This document shows positions 8,988 to 17,044 of a DNA stretch of 64,000 bases, in pieces. The DNA is taken from NCBI GenBank assembly GCA_021772095.1, contig JADYXR010000051.1, positions 1 to 64,000 of the forward strand, given 5' to 3'. The position numbers were made by a program, and so were the translations under genes. The notes beneath the pieces were generated by a model. It did no database searches and was not told the DNA's origin. It saw only the letters and a program-made list of their open reading frames with translations. The stretch's first letter is position 1; each line of letters starts with the position of its first letter. The DNA is from Candidatus Obscuribacter sp. (GTDB taxonomy: Bacteria; Cyanobacteriota; Vampirovibrionia; Obscuribacterales; Obscuribacteraceae).

Positions 8988-9812
8988 CTAATAGCTTGGC
9001 GGCGGCGTTTCGCTCGAGAGCCAGCCGCGAACTTGCAGCGACTCCGCCATTCTGATGCCCGTTGTTCTTTCATCAAACATAGCGACGGCAAATTGCCCGA
9101 TCGTAATTTTGTTCGAAGAAAGCAGATACTCTGCCAATTGCAGCGATTTCATCTCAGGATCGGTGACATAACCGGCTTGCAAAACCAGGTCCACAAGCGA
9201 GATATCGGGATACAGGTTCATCTGGTTCTTGAGCGCTTGAACTTCGGCAGGTCCGATGAATTGAGCTTGCTTGAGCAAGTCGATCAGCATCGGCACCGAC
9301 TCGAGCAATGGTTGAGTCGTCACCATCTGACGCTCTTCCACGCGGGTCGGCTCCTGCATCGCTTCCATCGGTTGCTCGATCATCTCGAGCGTTCCGTCTT
9401 CCGGAATTACGTGCCCTTCAACCAGAGCGCCGCGTGCCACGATCAAATCGTGACTGAGCCGCAATCTTGGCTTTCTGAGAATAAAGCCGGCATTGAGCAG
9501 CCTGTAATAGTCCTCTTTCAGGTCTTTAGGACTGGGGTGCTCACGCAAAAATCGTTTGATCGCTTTGAAGTACGCCGCCAACACCATGCTGGGGTTGACG
9601 TCACATGCGATTTCCAGAAGGTCGTAATAATTCGACGGCAGGTCGACCTGCTCACTTTTCGGAGGCGGCAACAAATCAGGGAATAGCTGATACAGCTCCT
9701 GGCAGGCTTTCACCATTCCAGTCACGTCAGTATCAGCCCAACTTTGACGCAAGGCTGCGCAGAGAATCTGACTCTCTAGCTCGATCCGGTTGGCACCACC
9801 AGGGCTAGCCAT
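8988..9812 (-). CDS. J-domain-like protein with degenerate HPD
   Basis: A 274-residue soluble protein of unknown function. Residues about 62-130 resemble a J-domain: NYYDLLEI, a helix with FKAIKRFLREHPS in the place of helix II and the HPD loop, and DYYRLLNAGFILRKPRLRLSHD in the place of helix III. The essential Asp of HPD is Ser here, so normal stimulation of DnaK ATPase is unlikely. The C-terminal half (175-270) contains helical motifs such as AQFIGPAEVQAL and AGYVTDPEMKSL like those of type II/IV secretion ATPase N-terminal (MshEN-like) modules. It is next to an FHA gene, suggesting a signalling or scaffold role, but function is not established. Confidence 0.6.
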   Translation of the reverse strand: MASPGGANRIELESQILCAALRQSWADTDVTGMVKACQELYQLFPDLLPPPKSEQVDLPSNYYDLLEIACDVNPSMVLAAYFKAIKRFLREHPSPKDLKEDYYRLLNAGFILRKPRLRLSHDLIVARGALVEGHVIPEDGTLEMIEQPMEAMQEPTRVEERQMVTTQPLLESVPMLIDLLKQAQFIGPAEVQALKNQMNLYPDISLVDLVLQAGYVTDPEMKSLQLAEYLLSSNKITIGQFAVAMFDERTTGIRMAESLQVRGWLSSETPPPSY

Positions 9813-9841
9813 CTCTGTAGTACGAGGCCTCCGACAAAACT

Positions 9842-10288
9842 CTAATGATTATCCGCTTCGAACGTCAATTCCGTATGTCCAACCCGGATTTTATCTCCTG
9901 CGGAGAGAACCTGGCGTTTGACCACGGGGTGTCCATTGAGCAAGCTACCGTTCGTGGACCCCAGATCTTCGATCCAGAAATCGCCCTCTTCGAACGTAAT
10001 CCAGGCATGGTGCCTTGAAGTAAATGTGTCATCCGGGATGACGACTTGATTGGAAGGATCTCTGCCAATCTTCACTTTAGTGCTTCTCAAAGGAATCTTT
10101 TGTCCGGTCTTCTGCACGATTACGCAGACGGATTTTGGAATACTGGTATCGCGATCGCCCTCGGCCTTTAAATAATCGCTTTGCAGACTCTTCAAATCAA
10201 GGTCCGTTACTGTGGCGCAGTAAACACAACGCTCACCCTCTGGCGTCGGTCGCCCACAACTTGGGCACGGTTCGGTTTGTGTGTTCAT
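9842..10288 (-). CDS. FHA-domain protein with N-terminal zinc ribbon
   Basis: A 148-residue protein. The N-terminus has two Cys pairs (CPSCG and CVYC), a zinc ribbon, at about residues 8-26. The rest, from about 55, is an FHA domain, which binds phosphothreonine peptides: VKIGRDPSNQVVI, SRHHAWI and DLGSTNGSLLNG are all present, including the GR, SRxH and NG core. It is a probable partner of a Ser/Thr kinase not in this window. I chose the ATG at 10288 with GGA seven bases upstream; a TTG four codons earlier has its ribosome site too close. It precedes the J-like gene by 29 bases and is likely co-transcribed with it. Confidence 0.85.
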   Translation of the reverse strand: MNTQTEPCPSCGRPTPEGERCVYCATVTDLDLKSLQSDYLKAEGDRDTSIPKSVCVIVQKTGQKIPLRSTKVKIGRDPSNQVVIPDDTFTSRHHAWITFEEGDFWIEDLGSTNGSLLNGHPVVKRQVLSAGDKIRVGHTELTFEADNH

Positions 10289-10503
10289 ACTTATTTCCAA
10301 ATCCCTTCACCCGTGCGACTGGCCCTTCCAGATCGAGAGAGGACAAAACTCCGAATATTATACGGGAACGAAGAAATCAACTGTAGCTTGGCTTCCCAAG
10401 TCTATACAACCAGAGATTCTCTTTGCAAACCTTCCACTACTTGCATGCCCGCAGGAGCGGGTTCGATATCAGTTTATCCGGCCAAATCAAACCGGTTTGA
10501 AAC

Positions 10504-10755
10504 TTAACTGTCCTCAATTTCGAAGCCAATCAATCTGAGCACGGCAAGATTATCGCCATACAACTTGCGAATTGTGGCGATGTCATCAGATGTCGCCGTC
10601 TTCAAAAAAGCCTTTAATGAATCCAGCTTTTCCTGACTGATTACTCGTTGTACATAAACCACACCGCGATCGGCCACGTCATCCGCCCGGTTACGCCGGT
10701 CATCGGAAGGAGGTGGCGGCAGTGGCCCGGAGTTTGCATTTTCCTCGCCTGCCAA
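10504..10755 (-). CDS. Small conserved-looking hypothetical protein
   Basis: An 83-residue acidic soluble protein of unknown function. It has a Pro-rich early stretch (PLPPPPSDDRRNR) and a C-terminal helical region (ISQEKLDSLKAFLKTATSDD). I place the start at TTG 10755 because CAGGAG lies nine bases upstream. The frame extends ten codons further to another TTG without a better site. No signal peptide or membrane segment is visible. It lies between the zinc-ribbon gene and the FHA gene on the same strand; the 215-base gap to the FHA gene suggests a separate transcript. Confidence 0.5.
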   Translation of the reverse strand: MAGEENANSGPLPPPPSDDRRNRADDVADRGVVYVQRVISQEKLDSLKAFLKTATSDDIATIRKLYGDNLAVLRLIGFEIEDS

Positions 10756-10800
10756 TTCAAGAGACTCCTGTAGGACTGAGCACAAGCAATCATTCTACCC

Positions 10801-10837
10801 AAAACTAAGACGCACCAAGATCATGTCATGGTGCGTC
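10801..10837 (-). terminator. Rho-independent terminator of the zinc-ribbon gene
   Basis: On the minus strand GACGCACCA pairs perfectly with TGGTGCGTC (nine base pairs, 11-base loop), followed by TTAGTTTT. It lies 43 bases after the stop of the gene at 10881-11225. Confidence 0.8.
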
Positions 10838-10880
10838 ATAAAATCTTTTATTAGATTGTCCACGGAACGGCGTCGATAGA

Positions 10881-11225
10881 TCAGGCTGTGGCGATTTCCA
10901 CATCACTAACCATGATTTCATGTTCCTCTACTTTAGTATCATCCTCAAGTTTCTTCGTTCTGAAGCAGTAGCTGCAATAGACCGGTCGATAGCCCTTGGG
11001 TTGAAATGGAACTCGCGTTGGTGAGCCGCATTCAGCGCAGCTGACCTCTGCAGTCTTGGTTGGATCTTCACCGTTTCTCATGACGCGCATCAAAATCCGA
11101 CAATTCGGACAGCGTTTGGGTTCGTTAATCAAACCTTTTTCGCTGAAAAATTCTTGCTCTCCGGCGGAAAAAACAAAGAATTTCTGACAGTCACGACACG
11201 TTAGCTGTTTATCATCGAACACCAT
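10881..11225 (-). CDS. Zinc-ribbon protein, CxxC type
   Basis: A 114-residue protein built from two Cys pairs each in an N-terminal and a C-terminal module: LTCRDCQKFFVF with CPNCR, and SCAECGSP with CSYCF. The first module (DKQLTCRDCQ, FSAGEQEFF, NEPKRCPNCR) matches the widespread small 'probable zinc-binding domain' family that starts close to this motif. This is why I chose the ATG at 11225 rather than 11339. Function is unknown; relatives are thought to bind nucleic acid or act as metal-dependent regulators. The acidic tail (KVEEHEIMVSDVEIA) is unusual. It is transcribed alone, with a good terminator and a hairpin-rich leader. Confidence 0.75.
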   Translation of the reverse strand: MVFDDKQLTCRDCQKFFVFSAGEQEFFSEKGLINEPKRCPNCRILMRVMRNGEDPTKTAEVSCAECGSPTRVPFQPKGYRPVYCSYCFRTKKLEDDTKVEEHEIMVSDVEIATA

Positions 11226-11723
11226 AATGGGGAACCTGTAATCATAGGGGTTATCCTTAGCGGAAGGATAAACTCGAGTAAAATCGACACTCCTCACGCT
11301 GCAAACCGCATATTTCGGCGGTTTAACCCATGCTAACATGACTCCCCCGAACCCGGAACAGGAAATGGTGCGAGTATATGGGAATTGCTATAGAAATATG
11401 GCAGTCCCCATAGGGTTGACCCACTTCCGTCATTCAAAAGTTGAAAGGATTCAACCTTGCAAATTTCGCTCCGCCAGGTCCCGAAAACGCGCAAGAAAAC
11501 AGGCAAAGCAAACTGGCACAGGCACAACCAGCATCTCGCGAACTCCGCAAATCCTTTCATACAGTCGTATTGCCTAACAGCAAAACATCGTTCTAAATGT
11601 CCACACTTTGGCGCTATGGCAAACACCACATCAACCATCTGAAAAATGCAGCTAAAAGCGCGCTCAGACCAAAAAAGCGACACTTTTTTACTTCCCTCGG
11701 GTTTACCCCCGATCGGGGTTCAC
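11226..11723. other. 498-base gap with hairpin leader and palindromes
   Basis: This gap precedes the zinc-ribbon gene (minus strand). Two perfect hairpins sit in what would be its mRNA leader: TTATCCTT/AAGGATAA with a five-base loop at 11251-11271, and AAACCGC/GCGGTTT with an eight-base loop at 11303-11324. Next to the tsaD stop is the 12-base palindrome CCCCGATCGGGG at 11707-11718. The motif ATAGGGTTG occurs at 11408-11416 and again near 11727. A 116-codon minus frame here has no convincing start or composition. I see no firm gene. Confidence 0.45.
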
Positions 11724-12713
11724 CTATAGGGTTGCCCCTGAAGACTGACGCGAATACGCCATGCAATCCAGGCTGGTTTCAACCCCGGCGAAATAGGCAC
11801 ATGACGCGACCATGGCGGCGTTGTCGGTGCAATATTTCATGGCCGGTATAAAGACTGAAATGTCGCCTTCGCCACTCAACTCGGTAAAGCGGCGACGCAG
11901 ATCTTTATTGGCAGCGACGCCTCCAGCCAGGACAATCTTTCCGACTTGCAGCTCGCGAGCGGCCTGGACAGTTTTTTTGAACAAAACGCGATTGACCGCA
12001 TCTTGAAACGAGGCCGCCAGATCGTTGACCGGCAGCGGTTGCGGAAGCTTTTCCACTGTTCGCAAAACCGAGGTCTTCAAGCCGCTAAAACTAAAATCGT
12101 AGCCTTTGACATTGCCTTCCGGAAATTTAAAAGCGAGCGGATTGCCTTCTTGAGCCATTTTATCGACCATCGGTCCGCCCGGATAACCCAACCCCAGCAA
12201 GCGCGCCACTTTGTCATATGCTTCGCCGGCGGCGTCATCCAGAGTTTGACCGAGAATTTCCCAGTCTTTATGGGTTTTTACGTGAATTGTTTGTGTGTGT
12301 CCACCGCTCACCAGAAGGCAGATGAAGGGAGGAGCCAGGTCCGTGTCGATGTAATTGGCGCAAATATGGGCGTAGAGATGGTCGACCGCCAAAAGCGGTT
12401 TTTGAAAGACCCAGCTAATCGCCTTGGCAGCTGACAAACCAACGAGCAAGGTGCCGATCAGACCTGGTCCCTGCGTGCAGGCGACGGCGTCCAGGTCTTC
12501 GGGTCGCACCCCGCTATTGGTCAACGCCAGATCGATGATTTCGTTGACTGATTCTAGATGGTAGCGGGCCGCCACTTCGGGAACCACACCGCCGAATTTG
12601 GCGTGAATATCGGTTTGTGAGTTGAGTTCGCTGGCTAAAACAATTCTGCCGTCTTTGACCACAGCAGCTGCGGTTTCATCACAACTAGTCTCCAGTCCCA
12701 GAATAATACTCAT
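11724..12713 (-). CDS. tsaD: tRNA N6-adenosine threonylcarbamoyltransferase
   Basis: A 329-residue TsaD (Kae1/Gcp family). It transfers the threonylcarbamoyl group made by TsaC to A37 of tRNAs reading ANN codons, acting with TsaB and TsaE in the cytoplasm. The sequence shows the full family pattern: LGLETSCDETAAAVV at the start, GGVVPEVAARYH, the metal-binding HLYAH, LVSGGHTQ, DDAAGEAYDKVARLLGLGYPGGP, FSFSGLKT, LAGGVAANKDLR and CTDNAAMVA. Length is normal. It begins at ATG 12713 and is transcribed away from the secreted-protein operon. Confidence 0.97.
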   Translation of the reverse strand: MSIILGLETSCDETAAAVVKDGRIVLASELNSQTDIHAKFGGVVPEVAARYHLESVNEIIDLALTNSGVRPEDLDAVACTQGPGLIGTLLVGLSAAKAISWVFQKPLLAVDHLYAHICANYIDTDLAPPFICLLVSGGHTQTIHVKTHKDWEILGQTLDDAAGEAYDKVARLLGLGYPGGPMVDKMAQEGNPLAFKFPEGNVKGYDFSFSGLKTSVLRTVEKLPQPLPVNDLAASFQDAVNRVLFKKTVQAARELQVGKIVLAGGVAANKDLRRRFTELSGEGDISVFIPAMKYCTDNAAMVASCAYFAGVETSLDCMAYSRQSSGATL

Positions 12714-13142
12714 CGCCCGGTTTCCTTTTCAAACGTTATGAATTGACAGCCGAAGCCACTTTCGATATTACGCACCGTCGCAAAAATAACATCACAATTA
12801 ATGCAAGATCAGCTCATCAAGAGGCTGACGACGGCATTATAACGGGTATGTCTAGATATGAGGACTGATCATCAGCCTGACGAGCGCACTTTTGCAACAA
12901 AGGAAAATGCCCGAAAAGCCAAGAGAATTAACCTTCTTCCGCATTAAAGTCCTATTGACAAGCAATATGTTCGAGAGTACTATTCACCTAATAAAAGCCC
13001 TGATTGTGCCTTTTTCCCGTTGAGTGGTCATCCCCCGAGACGCGAAGACCATGAAACACAGACGGGCACCGGGCGAAAGCTCAACCTTACTATCGAAAAA
13101 ATTTGCCGACCTTCCCGAACCCAGCCAGGTGTAAAGCCGCTT
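12714..13142. other. Divergent intergenic region with strong promoter
   Basis: This 429-base region separates tsaD (minus) from the secreted-protein operon (plus). It contains the consensus promoter at 12955-12983 and otherwise no gene. A frame from TTG 13020 would extend the first secreted protein by 41 residues, but those residues lack signal-peptide features. The mRNA leader to the ATG at 13143 would be about 150 bases. Confidence 0.6.
12955..12983 (+). promoter_or_regulatory. Sigma-70 type promoter of the secreted-protein operon
   Basis: A perfect -35 TTGACA (12955-12960), a 17-base spacer and a -10 TACTAT (12978-12983). Transcription should start near 12990. It is one of the two best promoter matches in the window. 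Confidence 0.75.
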
Positions 13143-13760
13143 ATGCAATCATACAAGTCGCCACTTTCCATGTTTTTTGCTTTCGGAATTCTATTCTCGG
13201 GAGCGACTGCCGCTTCCGCTCAAAGCCTCGATAATGGCAGCATCCGCATGGGCTCCAATGGTCCTGTCGGTAGTTTCACGACAACCTCCAGCGCCATCAG
13301 CGGCCGGGTCAATGTCGGAGCAGGTGGAGTTCAGGCCAACACCAGTGTAGGCTCGTTTGGATTCAGCCTGCCGGGCGGCTCCAGCAGCACCGTATCGACC
13401 GGCGGTATGGGACCACAAGGTCAGACGCCGGGTGGATATTCCAGCGGGATCGGGTCGGGCGGCTCAGCTTATAGCTCTCAAGGTGCGACAGGCGAACAGT
13501 ACCACGAGTCTGATACCACCAATACCAAGTTTCAGGGCAACTCTGCACAAACAAGCAAGCAAAAAGATGCTCTGTTTACTCGGCAAAGAACCAACCTATT
13601 AAGTACAGGCAGCGTCGATCCACGCAACTATAATTCCGGCTCTTTCGACTACGGATTCAAAGGCGGCAACATGGGCACCGTGCGCGGTTTGCTCAAATAC
13701 GGTTGGGTTTTGCCCAGGACTTCGACAGGTTCGTTTGACGGCAACACCGTGAGCCCGTAG
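13143..13760 (+). CDS. Secreted Gly/Ser-rich protein, unknown function
   Basis: A 205-residue exported protein. Residues 1-26 form a signal peptide (hydrophobic MFFAFGILFSGATAA, then ASA/QS). The mature part is Gly/Ser/Thr-rich with loose repeats (VGSFTTTS, VGSFGFSL, GTVRGLLKYG) and no cysteine, like a fibrous or matrix protein. I chose ATG 13143 because it gives a standard signal peptide with AGGTG ten bases upstream. It is the first gene of a three-gene run with gaps of 14 and 53 bases. No family is recognised. Confidence 0.65.
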   Translation: MQSYKSPLSMFFAFGILFSGATAASAQSLDNGSIRMGSNGPVGSFTTTSSAISGRVNVGAGGVQANTSVGSFGFSLPGGSSSTVSTGGMGPQGQTPGGYSSGIGSGGSAYSSQGATGEQYHESDTTNTKFQGNSAQTSKQKDALFTRQRTNLLSTGSVDPRNYNSGSFDYGFKGGNMGTVRGLLKYGWVLPRTSTGSFDGNTVSP

Positions 13761-13774
13761 GAGTTACCGAATCA

Positions 13775-14458
13775 ATGAGAGTCAAGGCTTCATCGATATT
13801 CACTCTAGCAGGAGCAACACTCCTGGCTGCTGGTGCCACTCTTCTTACCTCGGCACCAGCTCCGGCTCAGGAATCCGAAGATACCAATCCTTATGGATAC
13901 GACCGATCATTTGTTTCCAGACCGGATCATAAAAAACCGAATAATCCGTTTGCAGCAAAGGCCGAAGACTTTTCTAAAAATAGTTATCGCCGAATGCTGC
14001 TCAACAGCCCGTTTGCAAGCAGCAGCGTCGGACTGGGCAGCAACGCCGCCAACAAGTTGTACAACCAGGAAGCTTATACCTACATGAATCCTGATTCGTT
14101 TAAAGCAAACGATGCCACTCCCGAAGAAGTAAATCGCTACATCGATCAAGTCTATGCGCCAAGCGCCGTCGGTAGCGAAAATCAAGGATACATGCCGGAT
14201 AAAAATTTCAATCAGGCCAATCCATTCAACAACGGCTCGCAGAACCGTTTTCAATCCAGTGAAGCAAATCCATTCGGAAATACTTTTGACCGCGGACCAG
14301 ACAGTCCATTCATGCAGCCCGAACCAAAACGCAAAGGTATCAAAGCCATTTTAGGGATCGAAAACCCTGATGGAAAGTCAGAAACGGTGCCCGGTTCCGA
14401 CAGTCTTAACAGCCCTACCGACACGAAAAAAGTTGATACCAGCCAATCCAATTTTTAG
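13775..14458 (+). CDS. Secreted Asn-rich protein, unknown function
   Basis: A 227-residue exported protein with a signal peptide (FTLAGATLLAAGATLLTSAPAP, cleavage probably APA/QE near residue 32). The mature part repeats the short motif NPF (NNPFAAK, ANPFNNG, ANPFGNTF) and nearby NSPF and DSPF. No cysteine is seen. GGAG lies about a dozen bases upstream, at the end of the previous gene. It is translated in an operon with the two flanking secreted proteins, so a joint role at the cell surface is likely, but no family is recognised. Confidence 0.65.
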   Translation: MRVKASSIFTLAGATLLAAGATLLTSAPAPAQESEDTNPYGYDRSFVSRPDHKKPNNPFAAKAEDFSKNSYRRMLLNSPFASSSVGLGSNAANKLYNQEAYTYMNPDSFKANDATPEEVNRYIDQVYAPSAVGSENQGYMPDKNFNQANPFNNGSQNRFQSSEANPFGNTFDRGPDSPFMQPEPKRKGIKAILGIENPDGKSETVPGSDSLNSPTDTKKVDTSQSNF

Positions 14459-14511
14459 TTCTACTGATTAGTATTTAACGGGAATTTCCCCACGCAGGAA
14501 AAGAGTCAATC

Positions 14512-15234
14512 ATGATTAAACAAGCAGCAGCCGCCACGATCACCTTACTAGCCCTAGCAACCTTCAACGCTCCTGCAGCGAATGCCCAAGCCGCGCTGAA
14601 CTCACAGGGTGCAACCGGAGTGTTTGGCAATAGCAGCCAAACCAGCAACAACTTCCGGCGAGCTAATTCATTTTTCAGCGGCAATCAGAGACTCCCCGGC
14701 GTCCGGCGGACAGGGTTAGGCGGATTGTCTGAAATTCACGGACCGACCGGCCGCAACGGTTTGCCCAACACATCACTGGATAGCTTCGTGCTCAACGCCG
14801 GCGGACACGCCGAGCATATCTATGGAGACGAAGGCGCTGACGGCATCCCGCCATACTTCGAATTCACAAAAGCTCATCGGATCAACACAGGGATTACTGG
14901 AACACGTGACACCGGATTAACCACCGGACACGGCAGTTACTTGCCTGACGCATGGGGCGGCGATGAATTCGTCGATGGACCGGAATGGAGTCAGTCCGGC
15001 TCAAACGGCGGCAACGCCCAGCACTGGACGCAAGGCATGTACTCTGGTGCCGATCCCGGCACACCAATCGAGCATCCGGATGATGTTGCTCCAGCGGACA
15101 ACGTCGGGCTCGACCAGAACGGCGACATCAACAACTTGCCTTACAACCAGGGTTCGGCCGGAGATTATCGCGGCGACCAGGGACCAACTGCACCTAACGG
15201 CGTTGGTGATGGCGGCGGCGGATCCGGTTTCTAA
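14512..15234 (+). CDS. Secreted Gly/Asn/Asp-rich protein, unknown function
   Basis: A 240-residue exported protein. The signal peptide (IKQAAAATITLLALATFNAPA) ends ANA/QA near residue 26. The mature part is acidic and rich in Gly, Asn and Asp, ending in GDGGGGSGF. It contains no cysteine and no recognised domain. CAGGAAAAGAG precedes the ATG. It is the last of three consecutive secreted-protein genes; a small hairpin (AACTCGA/TCGAGTT) at 15279-15298 may end the transcript. Confidence 0.65.
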   Translation: MIKQAAAATITLLALATFNAPAANAQAALNSQGATGVFGNSSQTSNNFRRANSFFSGNQRLPGVRRTGLGGLSEIHGPTGRNGLPNTSLDSFVLNAGGHAEHIYGDEGADGIPPYFEFTKAHRINTGITGTRDTGLTTGHGSYLPDAWGGDEFVDGPEWSQSGSNGGNAQHWTQGMYSGADPGTPIEHPDDVAPADNVGLDQNGDINNLPYNQGSAGDYRGDQGPTAPNGVGDGGGGSGF

Positions 15235-15278
15235 TCAAACAATCCGATTACAAAATCTAGATTCGAAAACCAGCCTCG

Positions 15279-15298
15279 AACTCGAAAAACATCGAGTT
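15279..15298 (+). terminator. Possible weak terminator hairpin
   Basis: AACTCGA pairs with TCGAGTT around a six-base loop, 45 bases after the third secreted-protein gene. There is only a short T stretch after it, so termination is uncertain. Confidence 0.3.
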
Positions 15299-15386
15299 GG
15301 TTTCCCAAGAATTCATACGCAGTGACAATCTGCTAGCATTACCTCTTGCGTCGTTAGAAGTTGACTCTGACGCGGTAAGGAGATGT

Positions 15387-15767
15387 ATGTTGCAGACTGT
15401 TCAAACCGACAAAGCACCCAAAGCGATCGGACCCTACTCGCAAGCCATTAAAGCAAATGGTTTCGTTTTTGTGTCCGGACAAATTCCAATTGATCCGGCC
15501 ACCTCGCAATTAGCTCAGGGTTCTGTAGCTGAGTTGACTCGCCAGGTCATGCGCAATCTCACTTCGATTCTCGAGAGCGCGGGCTCATCTCTGGACAATG
15601 TAGTAAAAACAACGATCTACCTCAAAGACATGTCGGACTTTGATGAGGTCAACACCACCTACGCGGAATTTTTTCCCAATCACAAACCAGCACGGGCAAC
15701 GGTTGAAGTGGCAAGACTTCCAAAGGACGTTAAAGTCGAAATCGACGCGATCGCAGTTTGTCCGTAA
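15387..15767 (+). CDS. RidA family enamine/imine deaminase
   Basis: A 126-residue RidA (YjgF/YER057c/UK114) protein, a small cytoplasmic trimer that hydrolyses reactive 2-aminoacrylate and other enamine/imine intermediates from PLP enzymes. Family hallmarks are present: KAIGPYSQAIK, FVSGQIPIDP, VVKTTIYLKDMSDF, and the substrate-binding Arg in PARATVEVARLPKDVKVEIDAIA. I chose ATG 15387 because AAGGAG lies just upstream and it gives the normal family length; the frame extends 30 codons further without a site. Confidence 0.95.
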   Translation: MLQTVQTDKAPKAIGPYSQAIKANGFVFVSGQIPIDPATSQLAQGSVAELTRQVMRNLTSILESAGSSLDNVVKTTIYLKDMSDFDEVNTTYAEFFPNHKPARATVEVARLPKDVKVEIDAIAVCP

Positions 15768-15918
15768 ACCTGCACCATAACTGCGTCCGCAACGTTTACT
15801 AAAATCAGTTGAATGAAACGATTCGAACGCTTTGCGCAACAAGCTCGCTTATGGGCCTTACGCGCCACAAAGCCGCATGGTAAGTTGGACTAAGAAAGCT
15901 TCCTCTCATTACTAATAA

Positions 15919-16500
15919 ATGCCGACTCTAACACTAACGCAAATTGCTCTTCTGGCAATCGTCACCGTCGCTGGAATAATCGACTGGAAGACGAAAAAAA
16001 TCTTCAACGTCATCACGTTTCCTGCAGCTCTTCTGGGAATTGTTTTGAACGGTCTGGTTGGCGGTTGGCCGGCGGCACTAATGGCGGTGGCAGGCTGGAT
16101 TCTTGCTGTCGCTATCATGGTCCTGCCCGACCACGTGATCATGAAACGACCGAAGATGTATTTCGGCGACGCAAAACTGATGGCCGCCATCGGTGCGTTT
16201 CAAGGTCCAGGCGGAATGCTGATGACCTTCTTCTACTTCTCTTTGATTTACGGACTGATTACTACCGTCAAAGTCGGACCGCTTTTGTACAAAGTACTGG
16301 CAAAACCATCAAACGCTGATGCCGACGAAGATATCGTCGCGTACAACCAGGCGAAGCAGGCAAAAATTCCGCTGGGCCCATCGATCGCTGTGGGCACCGC
16401 GCTCTCAATTTTTCTGCGCGAACCGACGCTCAACTTATTCGGATTCCATGACACCACTATTGGCGGAATGCCGATGGTTCTAGCGATGTTTGGACTCTAA
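15919..16500 (+). CDS. Tad-type prepilin peptidase (CpaA/TadV-like)
   Basis: A 193-residue polytopic aspartic protease of the type IV leader peptidase family, expected to cleave the Flp prepilin (gene at 23897-24094) at the membrane. The two catalytic aspartates sit in GIIDWKTKKIFN (Asp22) and YFGDAKLM (the GxGD-type motif, about residue 76). It lacks the N-terminal methylase domain of PilD, as is usual for Tad peptidases. About five membrane helices. The extra C-terminal 60 residues after the fourth helix contain an acidic loop (SNADADEDIVAYNQ). It lies convergent to the tad operon. No strong ribosome site is visible before the ATG. Confidence 0.88.
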   Translation: MPTLTLTQIALLAIVTVAGIIDWKTKKIFNVITFPAALLGIVLNGLVGGWPAALMAVAGWILAVAIMVLPDHVIMKRPKMYFGDAKLMAAIGAFQGPGGMLMTFFYFSLIYGLITTVKVGPLLYKVLAKPSNADADEDIVAYNQAKQAKIPLGPSIAVGTALSIFLREPTLNLFGFHDTTIGGMPMVLAMFGL

Positions 16501-16523
16501 TTTAAACCGGCATTTAAACCGGC
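16501..16523. repeat. Tandem 11-base direct repeat
   Basis: TTTAAACCGGC occurs twice in a row, separated by one A, directly after the prepilin peptidase stop. Function unknown; it precedes the terminator. Confidence 0.5.
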
Positions 16524-16532
16524 TCGATGTTT

Positions 16533-16557
16533 AAGCGCACGTTTTTGCGTGCGTTTT
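16533..16557 (+). terminator. Rho-independent terminator after prepilin peptidase
   Basis: The stem CGCACG/CGTGCG, extended by A-T and G-T pairs, has a T-rich loop and is followed by TTTT. It lies 33 bases after the prepilin peptidase stop. Confidence 0.7.
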
Positions 16558-16670
16558 AACGATTCGTTTTAACGATGCTTTTTAGGAACGCGACTTAGCG
16601 ACTCGAAAACGAAGTCGCATCTCACGAGCGCGTCCGTTTCAGTGACACCGCGTACGGTATCAGACTAACT

Positions 16671-17033
16671 TCACTGCGCAGCATATTCGAGTTGATCGCC
16701 AATTTCAGTATTCGTATCTCTGGCGCGGCCAGCCGGAAGTTCCAAACACGAATGCGCCTTTGGAATAATCGAAGACATTTTTCCTGGTGCGATGCTGTGC
16801 AAAATTCCGACGACAACTAGTTTCTTATCAACGAAAACTGCATCGATCGCATACTTCATTCCGAACATGTGAATGCTGTTGCACGGCACGATGAACAAGC
16901 CGCAGCCGGCGGGCAGTTCGGCAGTTCCAAGCAAGCCTTTTAAACGCGAGCAAAATGACTCAGCAATCTTCGCCTGGTCAGCAATGCTGGTGCCGCGGGT
17001 GGTGTTGCGAAAGTGATAGAGCGCGTCTTTCAA
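16671..17033 (-). CDS. DUF192 family protein
   Basis: A 120-residue protein of the DUF192 family, of unknown biochemical role. The family signature is clear: FCSRLKGLLG, then IVPCNSIHMFGMKYAIDAVFVD, and CLELPAG near the C-terminus. DUF192 genes are often found beside Tad pilus genes in other phyla, and here the gene follows tadC after about 11 bases, so it belongs to the pilus operon. No signal peptide is present in this start choice. The start is TTG 17033 and lacks a good ribosome site, so coupling to tadC translation is likely. Confidence 0.85.
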   Translation of the reverse strand: MKDALYHFRNTTRGTSIADQAKIAESFCSRLKGLLGTAELPAGCGLFIVPCNSIHMFGMKYAIDAVFVDKKLVVVGILHSIAPGKMSSIIPKAHSCLELPAGRARDTNTEIGDQLEYAAQ

Positions 17034-17044
17034 ACCGGAAACGG

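Noticed and set aside
9033..9686. 217-codon plus-strand frame opposite the J-like gene
   Set aside because: Rich in Arg, His and Gln with no motif; a typical shadow frame of the real minus-strand gene.
11333..11683. 116-codon minus frame upstream of the zinc-ribbon gene
   Set aside because: No ribosome site, odd Cys/Phe/Trp-rich composition and no domain; likely a chance frame in the leader region.
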